Shown here: positions 50,884 through 59,318 of the stretch, one piece after another
How the letters are laid out: each line of letters starts with the position of its first letter
Position numbering within the stretch: the first letter of the stretch is position 1
Assembly (NCBI RefSeq): GCF_001634625.1
Contig: NZ_LRSE01000016.1
Span: forward strand, 1 to 64,000
Source of the DNA: Croceicoccus bisphenolivorans
GTDB taxonomy: Bacteria; Pseudomonadota; Alphaproteobacteria; Sphingomonadales; Sphingomonadaceae
Length of the DNA stretch: 64,000 nt
Direction: 5' to 3'
The notes under the pieces: generated by a model
Seen by the model: the letters and a program-made list of their open reading frames with translations, nothing else
Databases searched by the model: none
Told to the model about the DNA's origin: nothing
Translations under genes and position numbers: made by a program

Positions 50884-51252
50884 ATGCAAACCCAGACCCA
50901 AAATTCGCAAGACTGCATTTCAAGCGATCGCGTGGAAGGGACGTCGGTCTACGGCTCAGATGGTGACAAGATCGGATCGGTCGACTGCATCATGATCGAA
51001 AAGCGAAGCGGTCAAGCGCGCGAAGCGATCCTCGACGTTGGTAGCTTTCTTGGCATGGGCGGTAGTCGTCATGCCGTGCCTTGGCAGAAGCTCGAATACG
51101 ACGTCGACAAGGGCGGATATAGGCTCGACGTGACTGAGGAACAGTTAAAAGAAGCCCCATCTTTCCAAGAAAGCGATCGTGAGCGGACCATTTCGGACCA
51201 AAGGCATCGTACGGCGGTGTATGATTACTACTCTACACCTGTGTACTGGTAG
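50884..51252 (+). CDS. PRC-barrel domain protein
   Basis: 122 residues from the ATG at 50884 (GGAGAAG upstream). SSDRVEGTSVYGSDGDKIGSVDCIMIEKRSGQAREAILDVGSFLGMGGSRHAVPWQKLEYD is the PRC-barrel fold seen in photosynthetic reaction-centre H subunits and many stress proteins. The tail is Arg/Tyr-rich and variable. A perfect hairpin follows the stop. Confidence 0.82.
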   Translation: MQTQTQNSQDCISSDRVEGTSVYGSDGDKIGSVDCIMIEKRSGQAREAILDVGSFLGMGGSRHAVPWQKLEYDVDKGGYRLDVTEEQLKEAPSFQESDRERTISDQRHRTAVYDYYSTPVYW

Positions 51253-51264
51253 GTAGGCCAACGG

Positions 51265-51288
51265 CCGGATCCCTCTCACGGGATCCGG
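51265..51288 (+). terminator. Perfect 9-base hairpin after the PRC-barrel gene
   Basis: CCGGATCCC (51265-51273) and GGGATCCGG (51280-51288) form a perfect stem with a 6-base loop, 12 bases after the stop codon. Only a short T/C-rich stretch follows, so termination may be partial. Confidence 0.55.
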
Positions 51289-51386
51289 TACGCTTCGTCT
51301 CTTGGCTCAGGACCCATTGATTGGGTGGCCTCGATGTGATTGTGCTTTGCGCGCCTTCGACTTCAGGCTCCGCGAGAAGACTGATT

Positions 51387-51540
51387 ATGAGTGACCTCTA
51401 TTGGCTGACTGCCGAGCAGATGGCGCGGCTGGTGCCGTATTTCCCAAGAGCCACGGCAAGTCCCGGGTTGATGACCGGCGCGCACTGAGCGGGATCATCT
51501 TCGTCAATCGCAATGGGCTACGCTGGAGCGATGCGCGCAT
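51387..51540 (+). pseudogene. IS5-family transposase remnant (N-terminal part, frameshifted)
   Basis: MSDLYWLTAEQMARLVPYFP followed, after a frame shift, by KSRVDDRRALSGIIFVNRNG and LRWSDA, the start of IS5-type (IS1031-like) transposases. The gene breaks off near 51540, so only about 50 of some 250 codons remain. The element cannot move by itself. Confidence 0.75.
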
Positions 51541-51979
51541 ACCTCTTCCCTTGTCCTCATGCAGGCTAAATTGAATTTCTAATCGGTTTCAGGGGGAGAC
51601 AAAGATCGCTGCATATTGCTCCCTAGGTGAGCAATTTGCCCGTTTCGGTGAGCGCTAAAAAGAAGCGATGCAATGATTGCGGCAGAGCCGATACCGGTAT
51701 TCGATACCCTGGCGCGGTTAGGGAATGCGGTTCCACTAGAAGCTTTTCTCATCGGATCATCCTAATTCTGGGAGTCTGACTTTTGAGACATGTGTCCTGC
51801 AATCGGAGGACGCGTGGAAGGGAGGCAAGTTTCCTTTGGACGTTGTAAATTTGCCTGATTTGCGACCATTCGATGGTTCTCTGCGATGAGTCTTGGGACG
51901 GCTTCGTCAGGGCACCTTTGTCTGAGCGAATGAGGGCCCGACTCCGCGATCCCATGTTAACTTGCCGGGCCCACAGCAT
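51541..51979. other. Non-coding scar between two transposase remnants
   Basis: About 440 bases with no credible gene. The open frame on the minus strand that runs through 51749-51979 continues past the homologous end of the IS6 transposase and looks accidental. I see no terminal inverted repeats or target duplications. Confidence 0.4.
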
Positions 51980-52525
51980 TCCACTCCGCAATGCGCGGTC
52001 TCTGGAAAGTCGCATTGTGTTTCGAGAGACTGAGTGGCGCTGGATATTGAACGTATTGTAGATTGCTGAGTGGGTGGAGACGAACCGTTGGGCCTGCCCC
52101 TGGGGTTTGAACCGCTGCATCGTTCGTTCTCGTCGTCGGACGAGAAGATGTGAATTTTCCGCGCAGTTGTTGTCTCGCAATCGACTGGGTTGATGTCGGT
52201 CGATACAGCCGAGGACTTTCATGGCTGCTGGATATGATCTCAGCCCATCGGTAACGATGGCTTCGGGGACCGCACCTTGGTTCTTGAGCAGTTTTCTGGG
52301 CAATTTCAGTGCTGCTGTTTTGTTCCATCGCTTCTGCACGAGGACATCGAGAACCTTGCCTTCCTTGTCGACGGCTCGCCACATGTACATCCGCTGGCCA
52401 TTGATCCGGACGACCGTCTCGTCGAGATGCCATACGGAATCTGTCCGTCCGCGCTTCCGCCGAATGTTGGCAGCCATCGCTGGGCCGAACTTGTTCGCCC
52501 TGCACCGGACCGTTTCGTGGCTGAC
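51980..52525 (-). pseudogene. IS6-family transposase remnant, 5-prime truncated
   Basis: The homologous part starts at VSHETVRC and contains the full DDE core: HLDETVVRINGQRMYMWRAVD, EAIVTDGLRSYPAA, and LRDNNCAENSH with the typical RRRERTMQRFK after it. The first 70 or so residues that precede VSHETVR in IS6 transposases are missing, and the DUF202 gene ends only 15 bases away. It is therefore a truncated, presumably inactive copy, although the frame is open. Confidence 0.78.
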
Positions 52526-52539
52526 GGAATGGATGCGGC

Positions 52540-52911
52540 CTATCCCAGAAGCCACATCGCCGCGCACAGCGCGGCCGTCCCGGTCGCGAGCGACCAGGCG
52601 AGGACGCGAAAAGGCACCTTCCGGCGCGAAACCATGTCATGCAGATCGATCTCGTCCAGGCGTTCGCGTGCCCGCTGCTCGGCGGAGACGAATATGAAGA
52701 TTGCCACCACGAGAAAAATCGAGGCGATGGCCTTCGCGATCCAGTCGGGTTCCAGCATGCGGAAGAAGGCGCCGAAACCGAGCCCAACCCCGACTGAGCC
52801 GAGACCCGTCCGCAGCCAGCTGGCGAAACTGCGCTCCTGCGCCAGGACAGTCCGATCTTCTGCGAGATCGGTTCGGTCCTGCGCAAGATTTTCGCGGTCA
52901 TCCTGCGCCAT
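52540..52911 (-). CDS. DUF202-family (YidH-like) membrane protein
   Basis: 123 residues from the ATG at 52911. A charged N-terminus (AQDDRENLAQDRTDLAEDRTVLAQERSFASWLRTGL) leads into helices GVGLGFGAFFRML, AIASIFLVVAIFIFVSA and VLAWSLATGTAALCAAMWLLG, the DUF202 topology of three membrane segments. Overlaps the DUF421 gene by 14 bases, so both are in one transcript. Its end lies beside an IS6 remnant but the gene appears whole. Confidence 0.75.
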   Translation of the reverse strand: MAQDDRENLAQDRTDLAEDRTVLAQERSFASWLRTGLGSVGVGLGFGAFFRMLEPDWIAKAIASIFLVVAIFIFVSAEQRARERLDEIDLHDMVSRRKVPFRVLAWSLATGTAALCAAMWLLG

Positions 52912-53419
52912 TAGGTCGCTCGTCTCGTGGAAAGGCCGAACACAACCCCACCGAAGACTTCGGCACCACGCTAAGGCTGCCGTCCGTTTCAAGCACGACC
53001 ATGGCGGCAAGTTCAAACGAACCGAGACCGGAGCTTCGCAGCGCGGACTTCACCTCGTCGGCGGTAACCCGCTCACGCCGGAGTGTGTCCTCGACGAGTT
53101 TGCCATCGCGCAGCAGCACAGCAGGTTCCGCCTTGGCAAGGCGCTCGATCGACGAGTAACGCACCGAAAGCCACGCGATGGCGTATTGCAGTAATACCAA
53201 GGCGATCAATGCCAGCACGCCCTGCGCCAGCGTTACATCCTTGTTGAGCAGGATCGTCGCCAAGGTCGAACCGAGTGCCACAGTCACGACGAGATCGAAG
53301 GCGTTCATTTTGGCAAGTGTGCGCTTGCCACTCAAACGCAAGACCAGAATCAGCGAGCCATAAGCGCCCATACTGAGGAGCAGCGTGCGCAACAGGTTGG
53401 CAGAATCCTCAAATAGCAT
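52898..53419 (-). CDS. DUF421 (YetF-like) membrane protein, copy 1
   Basis: 173 residues from the ATG at 53419. Three helices at the start (LLRTLLLSMGAYGSLILVLRLSGKRTLAKMNAFDLVVTVALGSTLATILL... GVLALIALVLLQYAIAWL) and then the conserved YetF domain (EPAVLLRDGKLVEDTLRRERVTADEVKSALRSSGLGSFELAAMVVLETDGSLSVV). The function is unknown; members are linked to stress or spore resistance. A second, more distant copy is at 60616-61068. Confidence 0.85.
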   Translation of the reverse strand: MLFEDSANLLRTLLLSMGAYGSLILVLRLSGKRTLAKMNAFDLVVTVALGSTLATILLNKDVTLAQGVLALIALVLLQYAIAWLSVRYSSIERLAKAEPAVLLRDGKLVEDTLRRERVTADEVKSALRSSGLGSFELAAMVVLETDGSLSVVPKSSVGLCSAFPRDERPNGAG

Positions 53420-53449
53420 GGCGTCTGGCAACGAGGGCCATGGCCATCG

Positions 53450-53680
53450 CTAAGTTCGATTGCTGCTGGAAGCGCGTGTTTCCGGCTCGCTTCCGCGCGG
53501 CAGATCCCTTCCCTTGGGCTCATGCCCGCTGCGCTGTGGCACACTGCCCTTTGCCGGATCGGTCTGATTGGTAGGTTTGCGGGTTTCTTCTTCGCGCGGG
53601 CCGGTATGCTCCGGTTCGATTGGCAAATCAGACTTTTCTCGGGTGATGTCGCGCGAATCTTCGGGTTCATATTCGCCCAT
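53450..53680 (-). CDS. Small hydrophilic, disordered protein (76 residues)
   Basis: Good ribosome site (GGAGAG, 9 bases upstream). Composition is almost wholly polar and charged (EPEDSRDITREKSDLPIEPE... PREEETRKPTNQTDPAK), without hydrophobic core, like a hydrophilin-type stress protein. It lies 30 bases before the DUF421 gene on the same strand. No family is recognised. Confidence 0.55.
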   Translation of the reverse strand: MGEYEPEDSRDITREKSDLPIEPEHTGPREEETRKPTNQTDPAKGSVPQRSGHEPKGRDLPRGSEPETRASSSNRT

Positions 53681-53749
53681 GATGGTCTCTCCTGCATTAT
53701 AGGTTGGCGTTCTTTAAAGACGCATGGAACCTGGCCAGCGTTCCTCCGC

Positions 53750-53941
53750 TCATCGTGAAGGCGAAACTCCAAGACGATCGGGCCGGACCTCGTCCGGTCC
53801 ACGATCAGGCTCGTCGATATCGGGCGGGACCGGATCGATCTCATGGGGACGGGAGGGAAGCGGCTCCTGCGGTGCCGGCGGCGTCTCCGGCGCATTGTCG
53901 GCTGGGAGTATTTCGGGCTCAGGCGATTGATTGGTGCTCAT
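53750..53941 (-). CDS. Small Pro/Glu-rich protein (63 residues)
   Basis: Open frame starting MSTNQSPEPEILPADNAPETPP, strongly Pro/Glu/Asp-rich and lacking any hydrophobic segment. It starts 8 bases after the -10-like element at 53950-53953, so it may be leaderless or start further in. Likely a disordered stress-associated protein; the low complexity makes the call tentative. Confidence 0.45.
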   Translation of the reverse strand: MSTNQSPEPEILPADNAPETPPAPQEPLPSRPHEIDPVPPDIDEPDRGPDEVRPDRLGVSPSR

Positions 53942-53949
53942 GCCGATCT

Positions 53950-53974
53950 AACGCCCGACCCGGCGCTTGGTTCA
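53950..53974 (-). promoter_or_regulatory. Candidate EcfG-type promoter, minus strand (towards DUF421/DUF202)
   Basis: Minus strand TGAAC (53970-53974), 16 bases, CGTT (53950-53953), one mismatch from the consensus GGAAC-N16-CGTT. It is back-to-back with the Ku promoter candidate at 53994. Confidence 0.38.
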
Positions 53975-53993
53975 ATCGCCTCACCTTTCCCAC

Positions 53994-54019
53994 GGAACCG
54001 ATGGCCCGCTTCGCACGCT
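53994..54019 (+). promoter_or_regulatory. Candidate EcfG-type promoter of the ku operon
   Basis: GGAAC at 53994-53998, 17 bases, CGCT at 54016-54019. The -35 element is perfect and the -10 differs by one base from CGTT. It lies 31 bases before the ku ATG. Confidence 0.4.
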
Positions 54020-54050
54020 TCTATCGGAAGCAAGCAGGAGAGTAGGGCTA

Positions 54051-54872
54051 ATGGCTGCGCGTGCATATTGGCAGGGCCAGATCAGGCTGGCGCTGGTTTC
54101 GATCCCGGTGGAGATCTATTCGGCCAGCAAGACGGGCGCGAAGATCAGCTTCAACCAGATCCACGAGCCAAGCGGCAAGCGCATCTCGTATGAGAAAGTC
54201 GTGCCGGGCGTGGGTCCGGTAGATCGCGACGAGATCATCAAGGGTTACGAAATTTCCAAGGGCGAATACGTCCTGCTGGAAGACGAGGAAATCGAAGCGG
54301 TCAGGATCGAGAGCCGCAAGACGCTCGAACTGGTACAGTTCGTCGACACTTGCGAGATCGACCCGCTCTATTTCGAGAAACCCTATTATGTCGCGCCGAA
54401 AGATGACCTGGCCGAAGAGGCCTTCATCGTGCTGCGCGAGGCACTGCGAAAAGCGAAGAAGGTCGCATTGGGCCAACTGTCGGTGCGCGGAAGCGAGAAA
54501 CTGGTCGCGCTGAAACCATGCGGGAAGGGTCTGTTGCTCGAAACCCTGCGCTATGCCGACGAGGTGCGCCAGGGGCAGGCCTTCTTCTCCGACATTGACG
54601 ATGCCAAACCGAAGAAGGAACTGCTCGACCTCGCCACTACGCTGATTGAACAGAAAAGCGCCCCCTTCGACGCTAGCGAATTCGAGGATCGTTATGTCGA
54701 GGCGCTGCGCAAACTGATCGAAAAGAAGGCTAAATCGAAGAGCGGCAAGGCGATTATCGAGGATGTCGACGAACCCGGCACCTCCGGCGGCAATGTGATC
54801 GATCTGATGGCGGCGCTGAAGAAGTCGGTGGGCGGGCAGAAGCCGGCGACTAGGAGCAAGAAGAGCGCGTGA
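54051..54872 (+). CDS. ku: Ku protein for non-homologous end joining
   Basis: 273 residues, typical bacterial Ku length. AYWQGQIRLALVSIPVEIYSA, FNQIHEPSGKRISYEKVVPG, IIKGYEISKGEYVLLEDEEIE and FVDTCEIDPLYFEKPYY are the Ku core-domain landmarks. The Lys-rich C-terminus (KKAKSKSGKAI... RSKKSA) is the DNA/LigD-contacting tail. It binds double-strand ends and recruits LigD. The frame is open back to 53967, but the ATG at 54051 matches the family start. Confidence 0.93.
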   Translation: MAARAYWQGQIRLALVSIPVEIYSASKTGAKISFNQIHEPSGKRISYEKVVPGVGPVDRDEIIKGYEISKGEYVLLEDEEIEAVRIESRKTLELVQFVDTCEIDPLYFEKPYYVAPKDDLAEEAFIVLREALRKAKKVALGQLSVRGSEKLVALKPCGKGLLLETLRYADEVRQGQAFFSDIDDAKPKKELLDLATTLIEQKSAPFDASEFEDRYVEALRKLIEKKAKSKSGKAIIEDVDEPGTSGGNVIDLMAALKKSVGGQKPATRSKKSA

Positions 54873-54876
54873 TGCT

Positions 54877-55353
54877 ATGGAACTCAACGAACCGGTAATC
54901 AGCCATTGGTTCGATCTTGACCTGCTTTCCCGGCTGGTCGTCGCTGCCATCCTGGGCTTGCTGCTGGGGCTGGATCGCGAACTGCGCGGCCATGCTGCGG
55001 GCATGCGCACTCACGGGCTGATCTGCTTTGCCGCCGCGGCGATGACCGTCTCGATCATAGCACTTTATCAGCAGCTAGGCGGGCAGCGGATGGACCCGCT
55101 GCGCGTCTATGAGGCGGCCGGTGCCTTTATCGGCATTATCGGTGCCGGGCTGATCGTGTTCAGCAAGGGGCAGGTCCACAATTTGACCACGGCTGCGCAT
55201 CTTTGGCTGGCAGCGGTGATCGGTATCGCCTGCGGGGCAGCGCAATGGCCGCTCGTGGCGATTGCGGCAGTTATCAGCCTGCTGGTTCTTACACTGCTCC
55301 GGCTGGTCGAACCAAAGGACAAGGACCGCAAACTTGACGGGAAAGACGAATGA
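54877..55353 (+). CDS. MgtC/SapB-family membrane protein
   Basis: 158 residues. LLSRLVVAAILGLLLGLDRELRGHAAGMRTHGLICFAAAAMTVSIIALY is the MgtC signature (conserved GLDRE and RTH). About four membrane helices. MgtC proteins influence Mg2+/low-phosphate survival. It starts 4 bases after the ku stop and overlaps ligD by 4 bases (ATGA), an unusual insertion inside an NHEJ operon. Confidence 0.83.
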   Translation: MELNEPVISHWFDLDLLSRLVVAAILGLLLGLDRELRGHAAGMRTHGLICFAAAAMTVSIIALYQQLGGQRMDPLRVYEAAGAFIGIIGAGLIVFSKGQVHNLTTAAHLWLAAVIGIACGAAQWPLVAIAAVISLLVLTLLRLVEPKDKDRKLDGKDE

Positions 55354-57863
55354 GCCCGCCTGTCGATCCACTTTCCGAATACAATGCCCGTCGCGACTTC
55401 GCGAAGACGCCCGAGCCGGCCGGCAAGGCGGAAAGCAGCAGCGGTGGCAATGCGTTCATTGTGCAAAAGCACGATGCCACCCGGCTTCATTGGGACTTGC
55501 GGCTGGAAGTCGATGGCGTGCTCAAGAGCTGGGCCGTCACGAAGGGGCCTTCCCCGGATCCCGACGTCAAGCGGCTGGCGGTCCGCACCGAGGATCATCC
55601 CATGTCCTATGCCGAGTTCGAGGGCACGATCCCCAAGGGTGAATACGGCGGCGGCACGGTCATGCTGTGGGATCGCGGCACCTGGTCGCCGGTCGAAGGC
55701 AAGAGCGCGAAGGATCTGGACAAGGGGCATCTCCACTTTCGCCTCGAAGGCGAGAGAATGCGCGGCGAATGGCTGCTGATCCGGATGAAACCGCGCGGCA
55801 AGGTGAAGCGCGAGAACTGGCTGTTGCGCAAGCTGCAGGACGAGCATGCCGAAACGGGTGACATGCTGGTGGAGCGCGAACTCACCAGTGTCCTCACTGG
55901 CCGGTCGATGGCGGAAATCGCAGCTGACAAAGGGGGCGAGTTTCCGCTGGCCGGCAAGAAGGGCGATGCTTTCCTGGCGCAAATGGCCAAGGCTTCGGCT
56001 CACAATACCAGAAAGGCGAAGGTACGCCGGAAGCCAAAGGACGCGCCGCTGCCGAAGTTTCGCAAGCCGCAACTGGCGACGCTGGTCGACCAAGTGCCGT
56101 CCGGCAATGGCTGGATGCACGAGATTAAGTTCGACGGCTACCGCGCACTGGTTGCCGCCAAGGGCAAGCAGGTGCGCGTCTATACCCGCAACGGAAAGGA
56201 CTGGACCGACAAGTTCGGACCCCTCGTCGATGCGATTGCTGCATTAGACCTGCCCAGCTGCCTGATCGACGGGGAAATCGTGGCGGTGGATGCCAAGGGC
56301 AATCCCGATTTTTCGACCCTGCAAGGTGTACTCAAGCGCGGCCATGGCAGCCAGTCGCAAGGTGATACACTGCAGTTCCACGCCTTCGACCTGCTGGAAC
56401 TGGCGGGAGAGGATCTGGCCGCCCTGTCCAATATCGAGCGCAAGGAGCGGCTCGAGGCGCTGCTCGGTACTGCAGAGCCACCGGTGTTTGTGGCCGATCA
56501 CGTGATCGGTGCGGGCGAGAAGCTGTTCCGTTCGATGTGCGACGCCGGGCAGGAAGGCATTATCTCCAAGACGGTCGACGGGCGTTATTCGGGGCGGCGC
56601 CGGCGCAGCTGGGTGAAGGTGAAGTGCACCCGGCGGCAGGAGTTTGTCATTATCGGCTGGAAAGCTTCGAGCGCGAAGGGAAGACCATTCTCCTCGCTGC
56701 TCATGGCCCAGTTCGAGGGGAGCGAGCTGGTCTACAAGGGTAACGTCGGCACCGGCTTTTCCGGTGACGACCTCGACGCGCTGGCGGCGAAGCTGAAGCG
56801 GATCGAGCGCAAGACCCCGCCGGCCGAAGTCGACAAGGCAAGGAGCCGGGGCGTGACCTGGGTGACGCCGCAACTCGTCGCCGAGGTCGCTTTCTCCGAA
56901 TTTACCGGGGACGGCAATATCCGGCACGGCAGCTACCTTGGGCTGCGCGGCGACAAGCAGGCGAGCGAAGTAAGGCCAGAGCGCGCTGAAGCGGCGCCCG
57001 CCCCGAAAGGCGAGGTGAAGTTCAGTAGCCGGGACAGGGTTATCTTTCCCGACAGCGGCCAGACCAAGGGCGCGCTGGCGGACTATTACACTGCTATCGC
57101 CCCTGCCATGCTGCCCTTCGCCGCCAACCGCCCGGTCAGCCTGGTGCGCTGTCCGCAAGGGCGGGCACGGAAGTGCTTTTTCCAGAAGCACGACAGCGGT
57201 GCTTTCGGCGATGCAGTGCAGCATGTTCCCATCACCGAAAAGGGGACCGAGGATTATCTCTATATCGAAAACGTCCGCGGCATCCTGCAATGCGTACAGA
57301 TGGGCACGATAGAGTTTCACGGCTGGGGCGCCCGAAGTAGCAATGTAGAAGCGCCCGACCGGATGGTCTTCGACCTTGACCCCGATGAGGGGCTCGACTT
57401 CGGCGACGTCAAGCAAGCCGCGCGCGACATCCGCGATCGGCTCTCCGACATGGGACTGGTCAGCTTCGCCATGCTGTCGGGAGGCAAGGGCGTGCACGTG
57501 GTCGTCCCGCTCGCTCCCGTCCACTCGTGGGAAGCGCACAAGGACTTCGCCCGCCGCTTCGCGGAAGCCCTGAGCATGGCCGAGCCCGAGCGCTTCACTG
57601 CAACCATGAGCAAGGCCAAGCGCAAGGGGAAGATTTTCATCGACTGGCTGCGCAACCAGCGCGGCAGCACGGCGGTGGTGCCCTATTCTGCTCGTGCCCG
57701 CAGCGGCGCACCGGTGGCTGTTCCGATCGGCTGGAATGAACTCAAGGACATGGCCGACGCCCACCCCTTCAGCATCGATGATTCCAAACTTTTGCGCGAT
57801 CGCGCAGAGAGCAAGACCTTGGCCGGCTGGGGCTTCGCTGAGCAGTCGCTACCCGACTTGTGA
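55350..57863 (+). CDS. ligD: Multifunctional ATP-dependent DNA ligase LigD
   Basis: 837 residues with domains in the order phosphoesterase, ligase, polymerase. The phosphoesterase (residues about 25-175) has FIVQKHDATRLHWDLRLEVDG and HPMSYAEFEGTIPKGEYGGG. The ligase (about 235-535) has the nucleotidyl Lys in MHEIKFDGYRAL (near 262), LIDGEIVAVD and WVKVKC. The polymerase/primase (about 560-830) has FDLDPDEGLDF (near 673-683, two metal Asp) and SGGKGVHVVVPL. It repairs double-strand ends with Ku. Confidence 0.94.
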   Translation: MSPPVDPLSEYNARRDFAKTPEPAGKAESSSGGNAFIVQKHDATRLHWDLRLEVDGVLKSWAVTKGPSPDPDVKRLAVRTEDHPMSYAEFEGTIPKGEYGGGTVMLWDRGTWSPVEGKSAKDLDKGHLHFRLEGERMRGEWLLIRMKPRGKVKRENWLLRKLQDEHAETGDMLVERELTSVLTGRSMAEIAADKGGEFPLAGKKGDAFLAQMAKASAHNTRKAKVRRKPKDAPLPKFRKPQLATLVDQVPSGNGWMHEIKFDGYRALVAAKGKQVRVYTRNGKDWTDKFGPLVDAIAALDLPSCLIDGEIVAVDAKGNPDFSTLQGVLKRGHGSQSQGDTLQFHAFDLLELAGEDLAALSNIERKERLEALLGTAEPPVFVADHVIGAGEKLFRSMCDAGQEGIISKTVDGRYSGRRRRSWVKVKCTRRQEFVIIGWKASSAKGRPFSSLLMAQFEGSELVYKGNVGTGFSGDDLDALAAKLKRIERKTPPAEVDKARSRGVTWVTPQLVAEVAFSEFTGDGNIRHGSYLGLRGDKQASEVRPERAEAAPAPKGEVKFSSRDRVIFPDSGQTKGALADYYTAIAPAMLPFAANRPVSLVRCPQGRARKCFFQKHDSGAFGDAVQHVPITEKGTEDYLYIENVRGILQCVQMGTIEFHGWGARSSNVEAPDRMVFDLDPDEGLDFGDVKQAARDIRDRLSDMGLVSFAMLSGGKGVHVVVPLAPVHSWEAHKDFARRFAEALSMAEPERFTATMSKAKRKGKIFIDWLRNQRGSTAVVPYSARARSGAPVAVPIGWNELKDMADAHPFSIDDSKLLRDRAESKTLAGWGFAEQSLPDL

Positions 57864-57923
57864 TCCTTCCATGCGCGGGTTGAGTTAGTTCGTCGTGTCG
57901 CAGGCACGCTTCGCACCATTCGT

Positions 57924-57949
57924 GAAACCGCAGCGTTTCCCGCCTCGTT
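57924..57949 (+). promoter_or_regulatory. Candidate EcfG-type promoter of SDR copy 2
   Basis: GAAAC at 57924-57928, 17 bases, CGTT at 57946-57949, one mismatch from GGAAC-N17-CGTT. The ATG follows 58 bases downstream. Confidence 0.38.
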
Positions 57950-58007
57950 GACGTTTCAAAGCCGCCCTTTTGGGTGCCCCCCAAAATCAACCGAAGTTGA
58001 AACAGCC

Positions 58008-58877
58008 ATGCCTGAAGCCGAGACATTCCAGCCTGAAATCGACGAACAGCCGCGCATGCCCGGTGCCGAGGCCGAGATGGACGACAAGCCTGACTGGCAC
58101 CCCCGTTTTCCCGGTTCGGGCCGGCTGGACGGCAAGGTTGCTATCGTGACCGGTGCGGACAGCGGCATTGGCCGCGCCGTCGCGGCGCTGTTTGCCCGCG
58201 AAGGGGCCGACATCACGATCGTCTATTTTGCCGATGAAGAAACCAAGGATGCGGAAAAAACCAAAGCAATCGTCGAAGAGGAAGGCCGACAGGCGATTTG
58301 CCTGCAGGGCGATCTCGGCGTCCAGGACTTCGCAGACGAGGTTGTCGCCGCCACGATCGATCGGTTCGGCAAGCTGGATATCGTGATCAACAACGCGGGG
58401 GAGCAGCACCCGGATGAAGACATCGAAGATATTACCGAGGAACAGCTGCGACGGACCTTCCAGACCAACATCTTCTCAATGTTCTTCCTGGTGCAGGCTG
58501 CGCGACCGCATCTCGCCAAAGGCAGCGCCATCGTCAATTGCACCAGCGTGACAATGTACAAGGGTTCGGACAATCTGCTCGACTATTCCGCCACCAAGGG
58601 CGCGATCACGGCCTTTACACGCTCTCTGTCGAAAAATCTCATCGGCGATGGCATCCGGGTTAATGCCGTCGCGCCTGGCCCGATCTGGACCCCCCTCAAC
58701 CCTTATGGCGGGCAGCCGCCCGAGGACATGGACGATTTCGGCAAGAACACCCCAATGGGACGCCCCGGCCAGCCTAATGAGGTCGCGCCGGCGTTCCTGT
58801 TTCTGGCTTGCGCCGACGCCAGCTACATGTCGGGGCAGGTCTTGCACCCCAATGGCGGAATCATCGTGAACAGCTGA
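58008..58877 (+). CDS. SDR-family oxidoreductase (YghA-like), copy 2
   Basis: 289 residues from the ATG at 58008. Same architecture as the copy at 37557-38408: DKPDWHPRFPGSGRLDGK, TGADSGIGRAVA, NNAGEQHPDED, NCTSVTMYKGS, YSATK and the ending YMSGQVLHPNGG. The two differ mainly in the N-terminal 20 residues and surface helices, so they are paralogues rather than a recent duplication. Co-transcription with the DUF3008 gene 41 bases downstream and a candidate stress promoter suggest stress-induced aldehyde or carbonyl reduction. Confidence 0.87.
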   Translation: MPEAETFQPEIDEQPRMPGAEAEMDDKPDWHPRFPGSGRLDGKVAIVTGADSGIGRAVAALFAREGADITIVYFADEETKDAEKTKAIVEEEGRQAICLQGDLGVQDFADEVVAATIDRFGKLDIVINNAGEQHPDEDIEDITEEQLRRTFQTNIFSMFFLVQAARPHLAKGSAIVNCTSVTMYKGSDNLLDYSATKGAITAFTRSLSKNLIGDGIRVNAVAPGPIWTPLNPYGGQPPEDMDDFGKNTPMGRPGQPNEVAPAFLFLACADASYMSGQVLHPNGGIIVNS

Positions 58878-58918
58878 AACCACATGAAAATTTCAGTCAC
58901 ACAAAAAGGAGAGAACCC

Positions 58919-59104
58919 ATGCCCGCACAGTCCAAAGCGCAGCAAAAGGCCGCCGGAGCTGCGCTGAGCGCGAAGCGCGGCGATACCAAGGTCAGCGATT
59001 TGCAGGGTGCGTCCAGGGAAATGTACGACTCGATGAGGGAAGACGAACTGGAAGACATGGCCAGCACCAAGCGCGAGGGCAAACCCGAGCACAAAAGCGA
59101 CTGA
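58919..59104 (+). CDS. DUF3008-family small protein
   Basis: 61 residues behind AAGGAGAG. PAQSKAQQKAAGAALSAKRG and the end STKREGKPEHKSD are the DUF3008 pattern, a small highly charged stress-related protein of unknown function. It directly follows the second SDR gene, as a two-gene unit. Confidence 0.85.
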   Translation: MPAQSKAQQKAAGAALSAKRGDTKVSDLQGASREMYDSMREDELEDMASTKREGKPEHKSD

Positions 59105-59318
59105 TCGCCAATCCAGATGACCGATCCGTCGCAATATGCGGCATGGAGTTCGAATCCCCACCGAGAAGATGGTACATGCCCGATCGACGGTTGCGGTTTT
59201 CAACCACATCGGCTCTTCGTGGACCCGGCTTCTGCCCGCAACCTATCCGCTTCGTGCGTCTAGCCGATACATTTCACTTGGCAGGTTAGCCTTGCCGAGC
59301 GGAACGTTGGAGGGCCGC

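Noticed and set aside
51957..52901. 314-codon minus-strand frame over the IS6 remnant and DUF202 gene
   Set aside because: It crosses two genes in a different frame and gives a Ser/Arg-rich product with no homology.
56244..57764. 506-codon minus-strand frame opposite ligD
   Set aside because: The ligD reading shows all catalytic motifs; the antisense product has none.
59140..59175. T-arm-like GAGTTCGAATCCCC
   Set aside because: The flanking bases do not form the T stem and there is no preceding anticodon or D-arm.
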